Shown here: positions 9,036 through 18,961 of the stretch, piece after piece
Numbering within the stretch: position 1 is the first letter of the stretch
How the letters are laid out: the number at the start of each line of letters is the position of its first letter
Assembly: GCA_004298905.1 (NCBI GenBank)
Contig: SCTK01000016.1
Span: 1 to 64,000, forward strand
Direction of reading: 5' to 3'
DNA from: Burkholderiaceae bacterium
GTDB lineage: Bacteria > Pseudomonadota > Gammaproteobacteria > Burkholderiales > Burkholderiaceae_D
DNA length: 64,000 nt
The notes under the pieces: generated by a model
The model's input: only the letters and a program-made list of their open reading frames with translations
Told to the model about the DNA's origin: nothing
The model's database searches: none
Program-made: the position numbers and the translations under genes

Positions 9036-9749
9036 ATGAATTACGAACGAAGCGATTTACTCGAAAAACTTGCCGCCGAATACGCGCTGGGAACAATGAG
9101 CCCGCGCGCGCGCCGTCGCTTCGCGCAGGTGCTGCATCACTCGCCCGCCGCACAACGTGCGCTGGCCGGCTGGAATGAACGTCTGCAACCTTTCAACCGT
9201 CCGATTGCACCGGTGACACCACCCGCCCGCGTGTGGAAAGCGATTGTGCAAAGAACACAATCGGCCGCCGCCAGCAGCAGTTGGTTGAATAAATTTTTCT
9301 CGAACTGGGCCACACCGGCACTGGCCTTTGGTTTTGGTTTGGTGTTAAGCGTGGGCTTCATTCACCAGACGCCGCAGTGGCTGGGACTGCAACCCACCGC
9401 CAGCAAAACTGCGCCCAGCTATGTCGGCTTGCTCACCGACAGCAACGACACGCCGGTGCTGTCAGCCAGTTCGCTACGCAAAGGCAATATCCTGTCGGTG
9501 AAAATTCTCAAGGCCCTGCAACCGCCGCCGGGGCAAGTCGCCGTCCTATGGGCGTTACCCGAAGGTGGCGCGCCGGTTCCTGTCAGTACCGTGCCGCTCA
9601 CCGGCAAGGCCGATGTGGCGCTGGCGGCGCCCGCCGAACAGATCTTTGCCACCGTCCCCAAACTCGCGCTCTCCTATGAAGCGGATGCCAATGTCACGTC
9701 ACCACACGGCCCGATTGTGGCCAGCGGCCATTGCATAAAAATGTGGTAA
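9036..9749 (+). CDS. anti-sigma factor, RskA family
   Basis: This 237-residue single-pass membrane anti-sigma factor presumably sequesters the sigma factor encoded just upstream. The cytoplasmic N-terminus (about 1-88) has the helical anti-sigma pattern LLEKLAAEYALGTMSPRARRRF, with no zinc-binding HxxxCxxC motif. One membrane helix spans about 91-110 (ATPALAFGFGLVLSVGFI). The periplasmic C-terminal domain (about 115-237) matches RskA, including VLWALPEGGAPVPVS and a late LALSYE. Release of the sigma factor normally follows regulated proteolysis of this class of protein. Confidence 0.85.
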   Translation: MNYERSDLLEKLAAEYALGTMSPRARRRFAQVLHHSPAAQRALAGWNERLQPFNRPIAPVTPPARVWKAIVQRTQSAAASSSWLNKFFSNWATPALAFGFGLVLSVGFIHQTPQWLGLQPTASKTAPSYVGLLTDSNDTPVLSASSLRKGNILSVKILKALQPPPGQVAVLWALPEGGAPVPVSTVPLTGKADVALAAPAEQIFATVPKLALSYEADANVTSPHGPIVASGHCIKMW

Positions 9750-9791
9750 CCAGCGACTTAACCAACGACTTGGCGCTGGTTTCATAGCGCT

Positions 9792-9893
9792 TAGTCGGAT
9801 GGCTATGCAAAGCATTGGCACAAGTTTTTCGTGCCTAGTCGATTGGCTATGCAGCGCAGTAACTAGCGGACTAGTCGCTTGGCCATGCCAAGC
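9792..9893. repeat. three degenerate direct repeats TAGTCGnnTGGCnATGC
   Basis: TAGTCG starts at 9792, 9836 and 9872. Each is followed by two bases, TGGCTATGC or TGGCCATGC, and a short variable end. The array lies between the anti-sigma gene and the TPR gene. Spacings of 44 and 36 bases are irregular, so it is not CRISPR-like. Confidence 0.55.
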
Positions 9894-9994
9894 AAGTTGC
9901 ATCCAGTCTGATCGTGGCTCCGTATAAATGTGCATGAAGTGCATTGACTTCAAACGACGATCAACCAGATGACGCTCTACTCAGGAGACCGACC

Positions 9995-10447
9995 ATGTTT
10001 AAAACCATATTTGCCTCGTTACTGCTTGGCATCACTCTTAACGCCCTCGCCGCCGGAACCGAATTCAGCGCGCCCGAACCGACCGCGCAAAGTTATTACG
10101 ACGACGCCAAGGCATCACTGGCCAACAACAAATGGAAACCGGCGCTGGCGAATCTGAAAAAAGCCGTCGAGCTCGATCCTAACAATGCCGACATTCACAA
10201 CCTGCTCGGCTACAGCTATCGCAAAGCGGGCGACCTGCCGAAAGCGTTTGAGGAATATGCCATCGCTCTCAAACTGAATCCGAAACACACCGGTGCGCTG
10301 GAATATCGAGGCGAGGCCTATCTGATGGCGAACGATCTGGAGAGTGCCGAGAATGCACTGAAAACGCTGGAAGGCCTGTGCGGAACATCGTGCGAGGAAT
10401 ACAAGGATTTGTCGCAGGCAATAGCGCAATACAAGGCCAAACAATAA
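9995..10447 (+). CDS. periplasmic TPR-repeat protein
   Basis: This 150-residue protein has a signal peptide (about 1-20, ending NALAA) followed by two to three tetratricopeptide repeats. The repeat cores are KPALANLKKAVELDPNNADI, LPKAFEEYAIALKLNPKHTG and a degenerate ESAENALKTLEGLC. TPRs bind proteins, but the partner here is unknown. The start at 9995 is chosen because TCAGGAGA precedes it and it begins the signal peptide; a longer in-frame reading from 9944 lacks both. Two cysteines (CGTSC) may form a disulfide. An intrinsic terminator follows. Confidence 0.8.
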   Translation: MFKTIFASLLLGITLNALAAGTEFSAPEPTAQSYYDDAKASLANNKWKPALANLKKAVELDPNNADIHNLLGYSYRKAGDLPKAFEEYAIALKLNPKHTGALEYRGEAYLMANDLESAENALKTLEGLCGTSCEEYKDLSQAIAQYKAKQ

Positions 10448-10465
10448 ACGCATGGACGAAACAAG

Positions 10466-10495
10466 AAAGGGCACCTCGCGGTGCCCTTTTCTTTT
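10466..10495. terminator. intrinsic terminator between TPR gene and ettA
   Basis: AAAGGGCACC (10466-10475) pairs with GGTGCCCTTT, ending near 10489, across a TCGC loop. T-rich sequence follows. The A run on the other side could also serve the convergent ettA. Confidence 0.85.
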
Positions 10496-10507
10496 GACGG
10501 AACTCGA

Positions 10508-12172
<1,665 letters not shown>

Positions 12173-12266
12173 GGTGTGATTTGTCCTTGCTGGAATTGAT
12201 GCAAAGGACGAATTGTAGCCCAGGGGCCATGACCGATGACCCAACCGCGCGGCAAGGCCGCAAAGC

Positions 12267-12812
12267 TTAGAAGTTGGTGGTTTTCTGTGCCAGCGCGATG
12301 CTGCGCAACTGGAAGCGGCCGTCGTTGTTGAAGAGCCAGGTCTCGGAGAAATTCAGCGTGGCTTGGCCATTGATGACGGCACGATTCGGCCGCGGCAAGG
12401 GAGAAGCGCGCCAGACACTCTGGACCGCGCGTTGTTCCACCTCGCGATCGCCTGAACCGCGCAGAACGCGAACACCCTGCACGACGCCGTCGCTATCGAC
12501 ATTAATGCTCAAGACCACCACGCCGCGCAGCAAGGCTTGGGGCTGACTCGAATACACATCGCGGTTATTGTGCACACTGACCCAGGCGGCCACTTCGCGT
12601 TTGTAATCCTCGATATGGTTGGCCCGTGACACCGGCCCCACTTGTCTGACGGCAGTCGCTGGCACGGGAGAAGTCACCGCAGGTGATGGCGCTGGCGCCT
12701 TTGCCACCTGATCACCGGGGGTCGAGCAAGCGGCCAAAACAGCCAGCAGTGTCAAAACGGGGAAACGAAAAGAGGAAAACGAATGCGAATGCGTGCTCAT
12801 GTGCGTAGTCAT
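12267..12812 (-). CDS. lipoprotein with TonB C-terminal-like domain
   Basis: This 181-residue protein has an N-terminal signal ending in a lipobox (LAVLAAC), then a Pro/Ala-rich linker, then a TonB C-terminal-like domain (about 80-165: VVVLSINVDSDGVVQGVRVL, RAVQSVWRASPLPRP). Energy-coupling TonB proteins have an N-terminal membrane helix and no lipidation, so this is more likely a TonB-like periplasmic lipoprotein of unknown partner. The start at 12812 has GGAG seven bases upstream; 12800 is an alternative. It lies 43 bases after tcdA on the same strand. Confidence 0.7.
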   Translation of the reverse strand: MTTHMSTHSHSFSSFRFPVLTLLAVLAACSTPGDQVAKAPAPSPAVTSPVPATAVRQVGPVSRANHIEDYKREVAAWVSVHNNRDVYSSQPQALLRGVVVLSINVDSDGVVQGVRVLRGSGDREVEQRAVQSVWRASPLPRPNRAVINGQATLNFSETWLFNNDGRFQLRSIALAQKTTNF

Positions 12813-12855
12813 GCCGATGCTCCGACGAATGTGTTGCAACCCCTCCACCCCATCC

Positions 12856-13674
12856 TCAAACAACGTTCCCGTCGTCTGCTAACTGGTTGAGGACATAGCC
12901 TGCGGCACACAAACCAAATACGGCTGTGACATGCATTGCCGATCCATAGCCGGCGCAGCTCAAACCTTGGAGCGCCGCCGGAGCGGTTTCACTTTGCGGG
13001 TCATTTGTATTGGTTATCGGCGCCGCACAGGGAGATTCGAGGCGCGGCCGTATGAGCGGTTGGCTGGAGTAGACAGACGGCAGGCCGAATTTTTTATCGC
13101 CGCGCGGGAAGCCGTGATGACGGCGCAGACGTGCGCGCACACTCGCCAACAGAGGGTCTTGCAGCGTGCGGCTCAGGTCGGTCACAGCGATGCGCGTTGG
13201 GTCGGTCTTGCCACCCGCAGCGCCGAGTGTGATGATGGCCTGACGATGCGCCGCACAATGCGCCAGCATAGCGCACTTGGCCAGCACCTGATCGCTGGCG
13301 TCGACCACCCAGTCAAAACGGGTGGCGAAAATCTGCGCAACATTTTCCGGGCCGACAAAATCCTCGATGCAGGTCACGCGGCAGGTAGGATTGATCTGCG
13401 CAATCCGCTGTGCCATGGCATCGACCTTGGCCATGCCCAGCGTATCTTCCAGCGCCTGAATCTGGCGATTGAGATTACTTTCGGCCACCTGATCCAGATC
13501 GATCAAAGTCAGTTGACCGACGCCACTGCGCGCCAGACTTTCCGCCGTCCACGAACCCACCCCGCCGATGCCCACCACGCAGACATGTGCCTGCGCGATG
13601 CGCGCTGCACCGGCGCTGCCGTACAGGCGTGCAATGCCGCCGAAGCGGCGTTCAAAATCAACGGGAAAGTTCAC
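12856..13674 (-). CDS. tcdA: tRNA threonylcarbamoyladenosine dehydratase TcdA (CsdL)
   Basis: This E1-like (MoeB/ThiF superfamily) enzyme ATP-dependently cyclises t6A37 of tRNA to ct6A. The nucleotide-binding motif VGIGGVGSW and the following SNLNRQIQAL with DLDQ are visible, as is FVGPENVAQ, typical of the family. It begins FERRFGGIARLYG like E. coli TcdA (268 residues). I place the start at a GTG (13674, 272 residues) because homology begins there; no clear ribosome site is seen and a TTG at 13731 is possible. Sua5/TsaC, which makes the t6A precursor, is encoded 4 kb away. Confidence 0.88.
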   Translation of the reverse strand: MNFPVDFERRFGGIARLYGSAGAARIAQAHVCVVGIGGVGSWTAESLARSGVGQLTLIDLDQVAESNLNRQIQALEDTLGMAKVDAMAQRIAQINPTCRVTCIEDFVGPENVAQIFATRFDWVVDASDQVLAKCAMLAHCAAHRQAIITLGAAGGKTDPTRIAVTDLSRTLQDPLLASVRARLRRHHGFPRGDKKFGLPSVYSSQPLIRPRLESPCAAPITNTNDPQSETAPAALQGLSCAGYGSAMHVTAVFGLCAAGYVLNQLADDGNVV

Positions 13675-13733
13675 AGGAATGATAGAGTGGCTGCCGATAA
13701 CAAGGGACAAGTATACCGAGAGCGACTTCAACC

Positions 13734-14315
13734 ATGACGACCAAGCTGATTTTCTTTTGCGGCCACGCCGGCAGTGGCAAAACCACCACGGCCAAGCGCG
13801 TGCTCAAGCTGCTGCGCGCGCGCCAGTCGGATAGCTTCGCCTTTCTCGACAAGGACACGCTATACGGCGAATACAGTTGCGCGGTGATGGGCCTGCTGAC
13901 CGGCGACCCCAACGACCGCGACAGTCCGACCTACCTGAATCATTTGCGCCAGCCGGAATACGATGGCTTGCTGCACACCGCGCGCGAGCAATTGGAGTTT
14001 GGGACGCACACCTTTGTCATCGGCCCGCTCAGTCGCGAGTTGAAAAGCCGCGATCTGTTCGATCGCACCTATCTGAAGATAGACTCCGACGTGGACATCC
14101 GCGTAGTGTGGGTGCATATCTCGGAAGAACTGGCGCATCAACGCATCGCTCAGCGCGCCGATCACCGCGACGCCTACAAGCTGAAGCACTGGGAAGACTA
14201 TCGCACGCGGCGTTTCTTTCCTGATCCAGTGGAATATCCAGAACTGATCTATTTCGACAACACTGCGCCCAGCAACGAAGACTTCACTCAATTGGCCACG
14301 ACACTGATGGCTTGA
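13734..14315 (+). CDS. P-loop ATPase/kinase-like protein
   Basis: This 193-residue protein has a classical Walker A near the N-terminus ([18 protein letters not shown]) and a second strand [11 protein letters not shown] typical of P-loop kinases of the zeta-toxin/AAA_33 type. Late in the protein [17 protein letters not shown] may be the Arg-rich lid. The substrate is unknown; it might phosphorylate a small molecule. No antitoxin gene is adjacent. It is divergent from tcdA and 44 bases ahead of pdxH. Confidence 0.75.
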   Translation: MTTKLIFFCGHAGSGKTTTAKRVLKLLRARQSDSFAFLDKDTLYGEYSCAVMGLLTGDPNDRDSPTYLNHLRQPEYDGLLHTAREQLEFGTHTFVIGPLSRELKSRDLFDRTYLKIDSDVDIRVVWVHISEELAHQRIAQRADHRDAYKLKHWEDYRTRRFFPDPVEYPELIYFDNTAPSNEDFTQLATTLMA

Positions 14316-14359
14316 ACGGTGCGCTAGAATGGCCTGTGATTTTCCATCTTGGGAATACC

Positions 14360-15013
14360 ATGAGCCAAAGCAGTCCCGACCTATCGCAACTGCGCCGCGA
14401 ATACGCGCAAGCGGCGCTATCCGAAGCCGACGTTGCGCCCGATCCACTGACGCAATTCGATCTGTGGTTGAAGCAGGCCTTGCAAGCCGGATTGCTGGAA
14501 CCCTATGCGATGACGCTGGCGACGGTAGATGGAGATGGGCAACCCTCGGCACGCATCGTGTTACTACGCCAGTACGATGCCTCGGGCTATTGCTTCTTCA
14601 CCAATTATGAAAGCCGCAAGGGCGCGGACTTGCAAACCAATCCGCGTGCTGCACTGCTGTTTTACTGGGATGTGCTGGAACGGCAGGTGCGGATTGAAGG
14701 CACCATCAGCAAGGTCAGCGCGGAAGAGTCGGAACAGTATTACCAATCCCGTCCGCTGGGAAATCGTCTGGGCGCGTGGGCTTCACCGCAGAGTCAGGTC
14801 ATTGCAGACCGCGCCGTGCTGGAACAAGCCGAAGAAAAATTCAAGGGACAATATGACAGCCACCCGCCGCGCCCGCCGCACTGGGGCGGCTATCGCCTCA
14901 CGCCGCTTGTTTATGAATTCTGGCAGGGTCGTCCATCGCGCCTGCATGATCGAATTCGCTATCGTCCAGCGGTGAGCGGTTCGGAGTGGCTGCGGGAACG
15001 TTTAGCGCCCTGA
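14360..15013 (+). CDS. pdxH: pyridoxamine/pyridoxine 5'-phosphate oxidase
   Basis: This 217-residue FMN enzyme oxidises PNP or PMP to pyridoxal 5'-phosphate, the last step of vitamin B6 synthesis and salvage. Family motifs are [41 protein letters not shown] and the C-terminal [16 protein letters not shown] with the terminal ERLAP. Length equals E. coli PdxH (218). The start at 14360 begins [15 protein letters not shown]; an upstream in-frame ATG at 14312 overlaps the P-loop gene and lacks homology. The 3' end overlaps a convergent membrane-protein gene by 116 bases. Confidence 0.95.
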   Translation: MSQSSPDLSQLRREYAQAALSEADVAPDPLTQFDLWLKQALQAGLLEPYAMTLATVDGDGQPSARIVLLRQYDASGYCFFTNYESRKGADLQTNPRAALLFYWDVLERQVRIEGTISKVSAEESEQYYQSRPLGNRLGAWASPQSQVIADRAVLEQAEEKFKGQYDSHPPRPPHWGGYRLTPLVYEFWQGRPSRLHDRIRYRPAVSGSEWLRERLAP

Positions 15014-15392
15014 CTTCGGCGCGTTCGCGCTTGCCCTGCCACCAGGGCGCCAGCAGCACACCCGCCAGCAACAGCACCGGAACAGCCAGCGATGCTGTGG
15101 CCGATGGCCCGAGCAACGCCGCACCCCGCAACACCGTGCCAATACTGCCCAACGCATACAGTGCGAGCAAAGCCATGCCCAGCGGAGTACGACGCGACAC
15201 CAGCATCCACAGCCCGACCAGAGACAGGGGTGGCATCAGCAGGCACAACAGGTCAATCAGGCGTGTGGCACTTGCGCTGGTGCGAATGCTGCCCAGCTCG
15301 GCCAGATGCAGGTAGGCCACATATTCGCGCAGCAAAAACGCCGTATTGACAAACAACAATACCGTCAACACTCTGAGTGTCATCGAACGCAT
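14898..15392 (-). CDS. small four-helix membrane protein, unknown
   Basis: This 164-residue protein has about four hydrophobic segments ([73 protein letters not shown]) and a charged C-terminal tail. The start at 15392 has AGGGA upstream. It follows msrA by 13 bases on the same strand, so the two are probably cotranscribed. The tail-coding part is antisense to the last 116 bases of pdxH, so the true C-terminus may be poorly constrained. The family is not recognised. Confidence 0.6.
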   Translation of the reverse strand: MRSMTLRVLTVLLFVNTAFLLREYVAYLHLAELGSIRTSASATRLIDLLCLLMPPLSLVGLWMLVSRRTPLGMALLALYALGSIGTVLRGAALLGPSATASLAVPVLLLAGVLLAPWWQGKRERAEVRALNVPAATPNRSPLDDSEFDHAGAMDDPARIHKQAA

Positions 15393-15405
15393 TTCCAATT
15401 CCCTT

Positions 15406-15942
15406 TTATTCTTTCAGCAAGGCAGCAAATTTCTGCCGGAATTTTTGCACCTTGGGTGCAACAACAAACTGGCAGTAAGGCTGGTGCCCATGCATTTCAA
15501 AATAAGACTGGTGATAATCTTCCGCCGCACTATAGCCTTGCAATGGTGACAACTCGGTGACAATCGGATCGGGCCAAGCCTTTTCGGCAGTCAGCCGTTC
15601 CAGTGTCGCGCGTGCCGTTGCGTGCTGGGCCTCGTCGTGAGTAAAGATCACGGAACGGTATTGACTGCCAACATCGTTGCCTTGCTGGTTGGGCGTGGTC
15701 GGATCGTGGATGGTGAAGAAAATATCGAGCAAGGCTTGATAACTCACCACCGCCGGGTCGAAGGTGATTTGCACCACCTCGGCATGACCGGTCTGCCCTT
15801 CGCACACCTGGGCATAGGTTGGCTGCGGCACATATCCACCGGCGTAACCCGATTCCACACGCGTCACGCCACGTACCTGGTCGAACACGGCTTCCAGGCA
15901 CCAGAAACATCCACCGCCCAATGTTGCTTGTTCAGTATGCAT
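15406..15942 (-). CDS. msrA: peptide-methionine (S)-S-oxide reductase MsrA
   Basis: This 178-residue enzyme reduces the S-epimer of methionine sulfoxide in proteins. The catalytic motif GCFWCLE lies near residues 10-16. The family blocks RVESGYAGG, YAQVCEGQTGHAEVVQITFDP, IHDPTTPNQQGNDVGSQYRS and a late FEMHGHQPYC follow. The start at 15942 has GGAGG five bases upstream; in-frame codons before it lie 5' of that site. No msrB is nearby in the window. Confidence 0.95.
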   Translation of the reverse strand: MHTEQATLGGGCFWCLEAVFDQVRGVTRVESGYAGGYVPQPTYAQVCEGQTGHAEVVQITFDPAVVSYQALLDIFFTIHDPTTPNQQGNDVGSQYRSVIFTHDEAQHATARATLERLTAEKAWPDPIVTELSPLQGYSAAEDYHQSYFEMHGHQPYCQFVVAPKVQKFRQKFAALLKE

Positions 15943-15972
15943 GATCGCCTCCAACACTCTCTTCCGGAAAGT

Positions 15973-16749
15973 TCATGCGGCTTGTGGTGCAAACCCTGAG
16001 TAGGTATCCAGCCCCTGAAAATTCCGCACAACATCACCCGCCTCATAACCCAGCGCACTCGGGCGGGTATAGGGCACAAACATGAAACGCCGGGCTTCCT
16101 GAATCGGCCAGACACCGTGCAACAAATGCTCTGCCGCCCGGCGCAGACTCGCATAATTGTTGGCCAGAAAATCATTGGGGCCATACCAGCTCTGCTGAAT
16201 CGCGGCAAAAGCGCGCTGAATCTCCACCGGCCCCACCATCGTGCGTCCATGCAGACGCGGGTGATGACGGCGCACCATGCCCATCTGTTCCCAGTCGTCA
16301 AAACGCTCATGGGCATCGCGAAACGCCGTGCAATTGCGCAGCGCGTCGTTGCTGATCCCCTGCAACAAACTGGCCTGGTTGCACAAGGGGTTGGCGCGGG
16401 CCATGGCAGCGGCCAACATGGCAGTCTTGCGCTCGCTCAAGCAGTGCGCCAGGGCGATGCTGGCGGATGTCTCCAGGCGCCGGTCCTGGTCCATCAGCGC
16501 AACCGCCTGGCGCAGATAAACCAGGTAAGCCTCATCCCAGTCCAGATCGGGCCAATGTTTTTTGACCAGGGTGCGCAACTGACGTGCATGTGCCAGACGC
16601 TTGGGTTGCCAGACTTTTTCCAGCCAGCAGCAAAATTGCGAGTCTTCGACAAAAACCTGACGCAAACGTTCGCCGTACAGAGACGCCGACGTTTCGACAA
16701 AGCTGGCGATGGCCAGCATATAAAATTCCAGTGTTTCCTGCTTTATCAT
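15973..16749 (-). CDS. conserved-looking protein of unknown function
   Basis: This 258-residue protein has no signal peptide or membrane segment. It is rich in Trp, His, Arg and Cys (FCCWLEKVW, WPDLDWDEAY, HHPRLHGRTM, WYGPNDFLANNYASLRRAAEHLL), suggesting a folded enzyme-like domain, but I recognise no family. The start at 16749 (MIKQETLEFYML) is chosen over an upstream in-frame start at 16800, which adds a basic unstructured stretch. It lies 30 bases upstream of msrA on the same strand. Confidence 0.6.
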   Translation of the reverse strand: MIKQETLEFYMLAIASFVETSASLYGERLRQVFVEDSQFCCWLEKVWQPKRLAHARQLRTLVKKHWPDLDWDEAYLVYLRQAVALMDQDRRLETSASIALAHCLSERKTAMLAAAMARANPLCNQASLLQGISNDALRNCTAFRDAHERFDDWEQMGMVRRHHPRLHGRTMVGPVEIQRAFAAIQQSWYGPNDFLANNYASLRRAAEHLLHGVWPIQEARRFMFVPYTRPSALGYEAGDVVRNFQGLDTYSGFAPQAA

Positions 16750-17141
16750 TTTCGTTTTCCGAATCGTATTTCCTGCCATCCTGAGCCGGGATCGCACCAA
16801 AAAAAAATCGAATCGACTGCATCGCTGCCTGCTTCATGAAAATCGGGGCATCTGCGTGCCCCTTGGTAGTTCGCCACCTCCCCGAGGGGTGCCATGAATT
16901 TGCTGCGACGGGCTGAATAATGGCGGTTGAAATGCGGTGTGCCAATCGATATATCAGGGGTGGCAGGTACCGCAACGGCAGGTATCATCCAGTGATACTT
17001 TTCAGGAAATTTAACCTTTCGCAAACTAACGCATCTAGGAAGCATCGAGTTTCCCAGCCACCGATTTGAACGCTCTGTAGCCGTCATTTAGGTCCTCATT
17101 CCATCCGTTTGCAGATTGGGAGTCGCGGTACAATCGGCGCA
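16750..17141. other. intergenic region without a recognised gene
   Basis: The 392 bases separate divergent genes. I see short hairpins: GGGGCA/TGCCCC (16845-16862), a CCCC-GA-GGGG core near 16880-16889, and GTATCA/TGATAC (16982-16998) followed by TTTT. A near-duplicate GGCAGGTAcC/GGCAGGTAtC lies just before the last. An A-rich run at 16799-16807 is present. No riboswitch consensus was recognised. Confidence 0.5.
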
Positions 17142-17699
17142 ATGACCTTTCAACCCGGCTCTTCCGTGACCCTTCCCCAACCCCCCGTTTTGATCACGCC
17201 CACGCAAGACGAACATGGTTACCGCTCGGCATTGGCGCGCTTTGCCACTGGAGTTGCTGTGGTCACCAGTCTCACCCCCCAAGGGACTCCCATCGGGCTG
17301 ACGGTCAGTTCCTTCAGCACCTTGTCGCTGCATCCGCCGCTGGTGTTATGGAGTCTGGGGCTATCGTCTTCGCTGCTGGAAATCTTCCAAAATTGCCCGC
17401 ACTACGCCATCAATGTCTTGCGCGAAGATCAACTGGATCTGGCGTTGCAATTTGCCCGGCGCGGCGTCGACCGCTTTGCCGGCATTGCCTGCCATCCCGG
17501 TGGTACGGGCGTGCCGATTCTCGACCACGCGCTAGCCTGGTTTGAATGCAAAAACCGCAGCCGCTACCCGGAAGGTGACCACACGATTCTGGTGGGGGAA
17601 GTCGAACGCTGCGCGTTTGCAGAAGGTTTGCCGCTGATACACCACAGCCGCGATTACTACAGCAGCGCACCGCACCGCGCGGCGGGGGCAGAGGAATGA
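17142..17699 (+). CDS. flavin reductase family protein
   Basis: This 185-residue protein of the FMN-binding split-barrel flavin reductase family (HpaC/RutF-like) reduces flavin with NAD(P)H for a partner oxygenase. Motifs are YRSALARFATGVAVVTS, GLTVSSFSTLSLHPPLVLWSL, a late FECKNRSRYPEGDHTILVGEV and HSRDYY. The start at 17142 gives the standard length. No oxygenase gene is adjacent, so the partner is unknown. It overlaps the next gene by four bases (ATGA). Confidence 0.85.
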   Translation: MTFQPGSSVTLPQPPVLITPTQDEHGYRSALARFATGVAVVTSLTPQGTPIGLTVSSFSTLSLHPPLVLWSLGLSSSLLEIFQNCPHYAINVLREDQLDLALQFARRGVDRFAGIACHPGGTGVPILDHALAWFECKNRSRYPEGDHTILVGEVERCAFAEGLPLIHHSRDYYSSAPHRAAGAEE

Positions 17700-17953
17700 T
17701 GGCGCTGCACGACTGGATTGGTTTTCTGGCGGGTCTGCTGACCACGGTGGCTTTTGTCCCGCAAGCGCTGATGACCTGGAAGAACAAATCTGCCCGTGAC
17801 ATCTCGCTCGGGATGTACAGCATCTTCACCAGTGGCGTGCTGCTGTGGGTGATTTACGGTGCGCTGGCGGGGATCTGGCCGGTGCTCATCACCAACATCG
17901 TCACGCTACTGCTGGCGCTGTTTATTCTGGTGATGAAACTCAGGTTTGGCTGA
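17696..17953 (+). CDS. SemiSWEET-type sugar transporter
   Basis: This 85-residue protein has three membrane helices and the signature of the bacterial SemiSWEET/MtN3 half-transporter family: WIGFLAGLLTTVAFVPQALMTWK with the PQ motif, then SLGMYSIFTSGVLLWVIYGAL. These proteins dimerise to form a sugar uniporter in the inner membrane. The start overlaps the preceding stop as ATGA; an ATG three bases later is an alternative. It is probably translationally coupled to the flavin reductase gene, with no obvious metabolic link. Confidence 0.85.
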   Translation: MMALHDWIGFLAGLLTTVAFVPQALMTWKNKSARDISLGMYSIFTSGVLLWVIYGALAGIWPVLITNIVTLLLALFILVMKLRFG

Positions 17954-17975
17954 TTTTTGGATAGTCAGCGCAATC

Positions 17976-18944
17976 TTAGCGTGACGCGCGAAACAAGCGG
18001 TCGGCGACGCCTTGCCATTCAATCGATTGCGGCACCGCTTCCACCCAGATCTGCTTGCAGCCCTGCTGATCGAGTTGACGCAAATCGGCATAGAGATCGT
18101 GCGCATACGCGACGACATTGACGGGCGCCGCTTTCCAGGTCAGCCCCTGACCATCAAGTGCGGGCAGGCTGTGACTGTAGATGGCCAGCGGTGTTTGCCG
18201 GGCAGAAAGCGATTGCAGTTTTTTTGTGATGTCCGCTGCGCTCAATAAATACATCGGTGTCTTTGGCGCGTAGTGCGATTCGAGCATGCCGGACGCACGT
18301 GGCGCCTGCGCATCGGCAGTGCGGATCGGTTCGCTCAACACTTCCTGCAAAGCCACCCGGCTGATCTGTCCGGGACGCAGCAGCACCGGATAACCGCGCG
18401 ACAAATCGACAATGGTCGATTCGATACCAATCGCACTCGCGCCGCCGTTGAGTATGCATTCGACATAGCGGCCCAATTCGCTTTCCGCATGCGCGGCGGT
18501 GGTTGGGCTGATGCGGCCAAAGCGATTGGCCGACGGCGCAGCAATGCCACCACCAAAAGAATGCAGCAGCGCTTGTGCAACGGGATGGGAAGGGCAGCGC
18601 AAACCAATCGTGTCCTGACCACCGCTGACAGTAGCGGGGATCTGAAGATTACGTTTGACGATCAGCGTCAGCGGGCCGGGCCAGAACATGTCCACCAGCC
18701 GCTGCGCCATCGGCGGCCATTCTGCCGCCCACTCACGCACATCGGTTTCCTTGGCCAAATGCACAATGACGGGATGATCCTGCGGCCGTCCCTTGGCTTT
18801 GTAGATTTTTGCAATCGCTTCCGTATTGCGCGCATCCGCACCGACACCATAAACGGTTTCAGTGGGGAAGATCACCAACTCGCCGGAACGCAATTTCTGC
18901 GCGGCACGGTTGATGTTTTCCGTGGTTGCGGGTTGAATGGCCAT
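17976..18944 (-). CDS. L-threonylcarbamoyladenylate synthase, Sua5 type
   Basis: This 322-residue enzyme makes threonylcarbamoyl-AMP from Thr, bicarbonate and ATP, the first step of tRNA t6A37 synthesis. The YrdC domain occupies about residues 1-200 (FPTETVYGVGADA, KIYKAKGRPQDHPVIVH, FWPGPLTLI, PSANRFGRISPT, IGIESTIVDLS, LLRPGQIS). The extra C-terminal domain (about 230-322) makes it the long Sua5 form rather than the short TsaC form. It is last in the purC-purE-purK block, 17 bases after purK. Confidence 0.93.
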   Translation of the reverse strand: MAIQPATTENINRAAQKLRSGELVIFPTETVYGVGADARNTEAIAKIYKAKGRPQDHPVIVHLAKETDVREWAAEWPPMAQRLVDMFWPGPLTLIVKRNLQIPATVSGGQDTIGLRCPSHPVAQALLHSFGGGIAAPSANRFGRISPTTAAHAESELGRYVECILNGGASAIGIESTIVDLSRGYPVLLRPGQISRVALQEVLSEPIRTADAQAPRASGMLESHYAPKTPMYLLSAADITKKLQSLSARQTPLAIYSHSLPALDGQGLTWKAAPVNVVAYAHDLYADLRQLDQQGCKQIWVEAVPQSIEWQGVADRLFRASR

Positions 18945-18961
18945 GGCTTATTTCCCGGTAC

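Noticed and set aside
9792-9893. CRISPR-like array
   Set aside because: Only three degenerate units with unequal spacing and no cas genes.
12267-12812. A true TonB energy-transducing protein
   Set aside because: It has a lipobox instead of an N-terminal membrane anchor, and no exbB or exbD is nearby.
13734-14315. Zeta-type toxin of a toxin-antitoxin pair
   Set aside because: The P-loop kinase resemblance is partial and no small antitoxin gene is adjacent.
16746-17087. Minus-strand 113-residue frame upstream of the unknown gene at 15973
   Set aside because: No ribosome site or recognisable domain; its 3' end overlaps the better-supported start of that gene.
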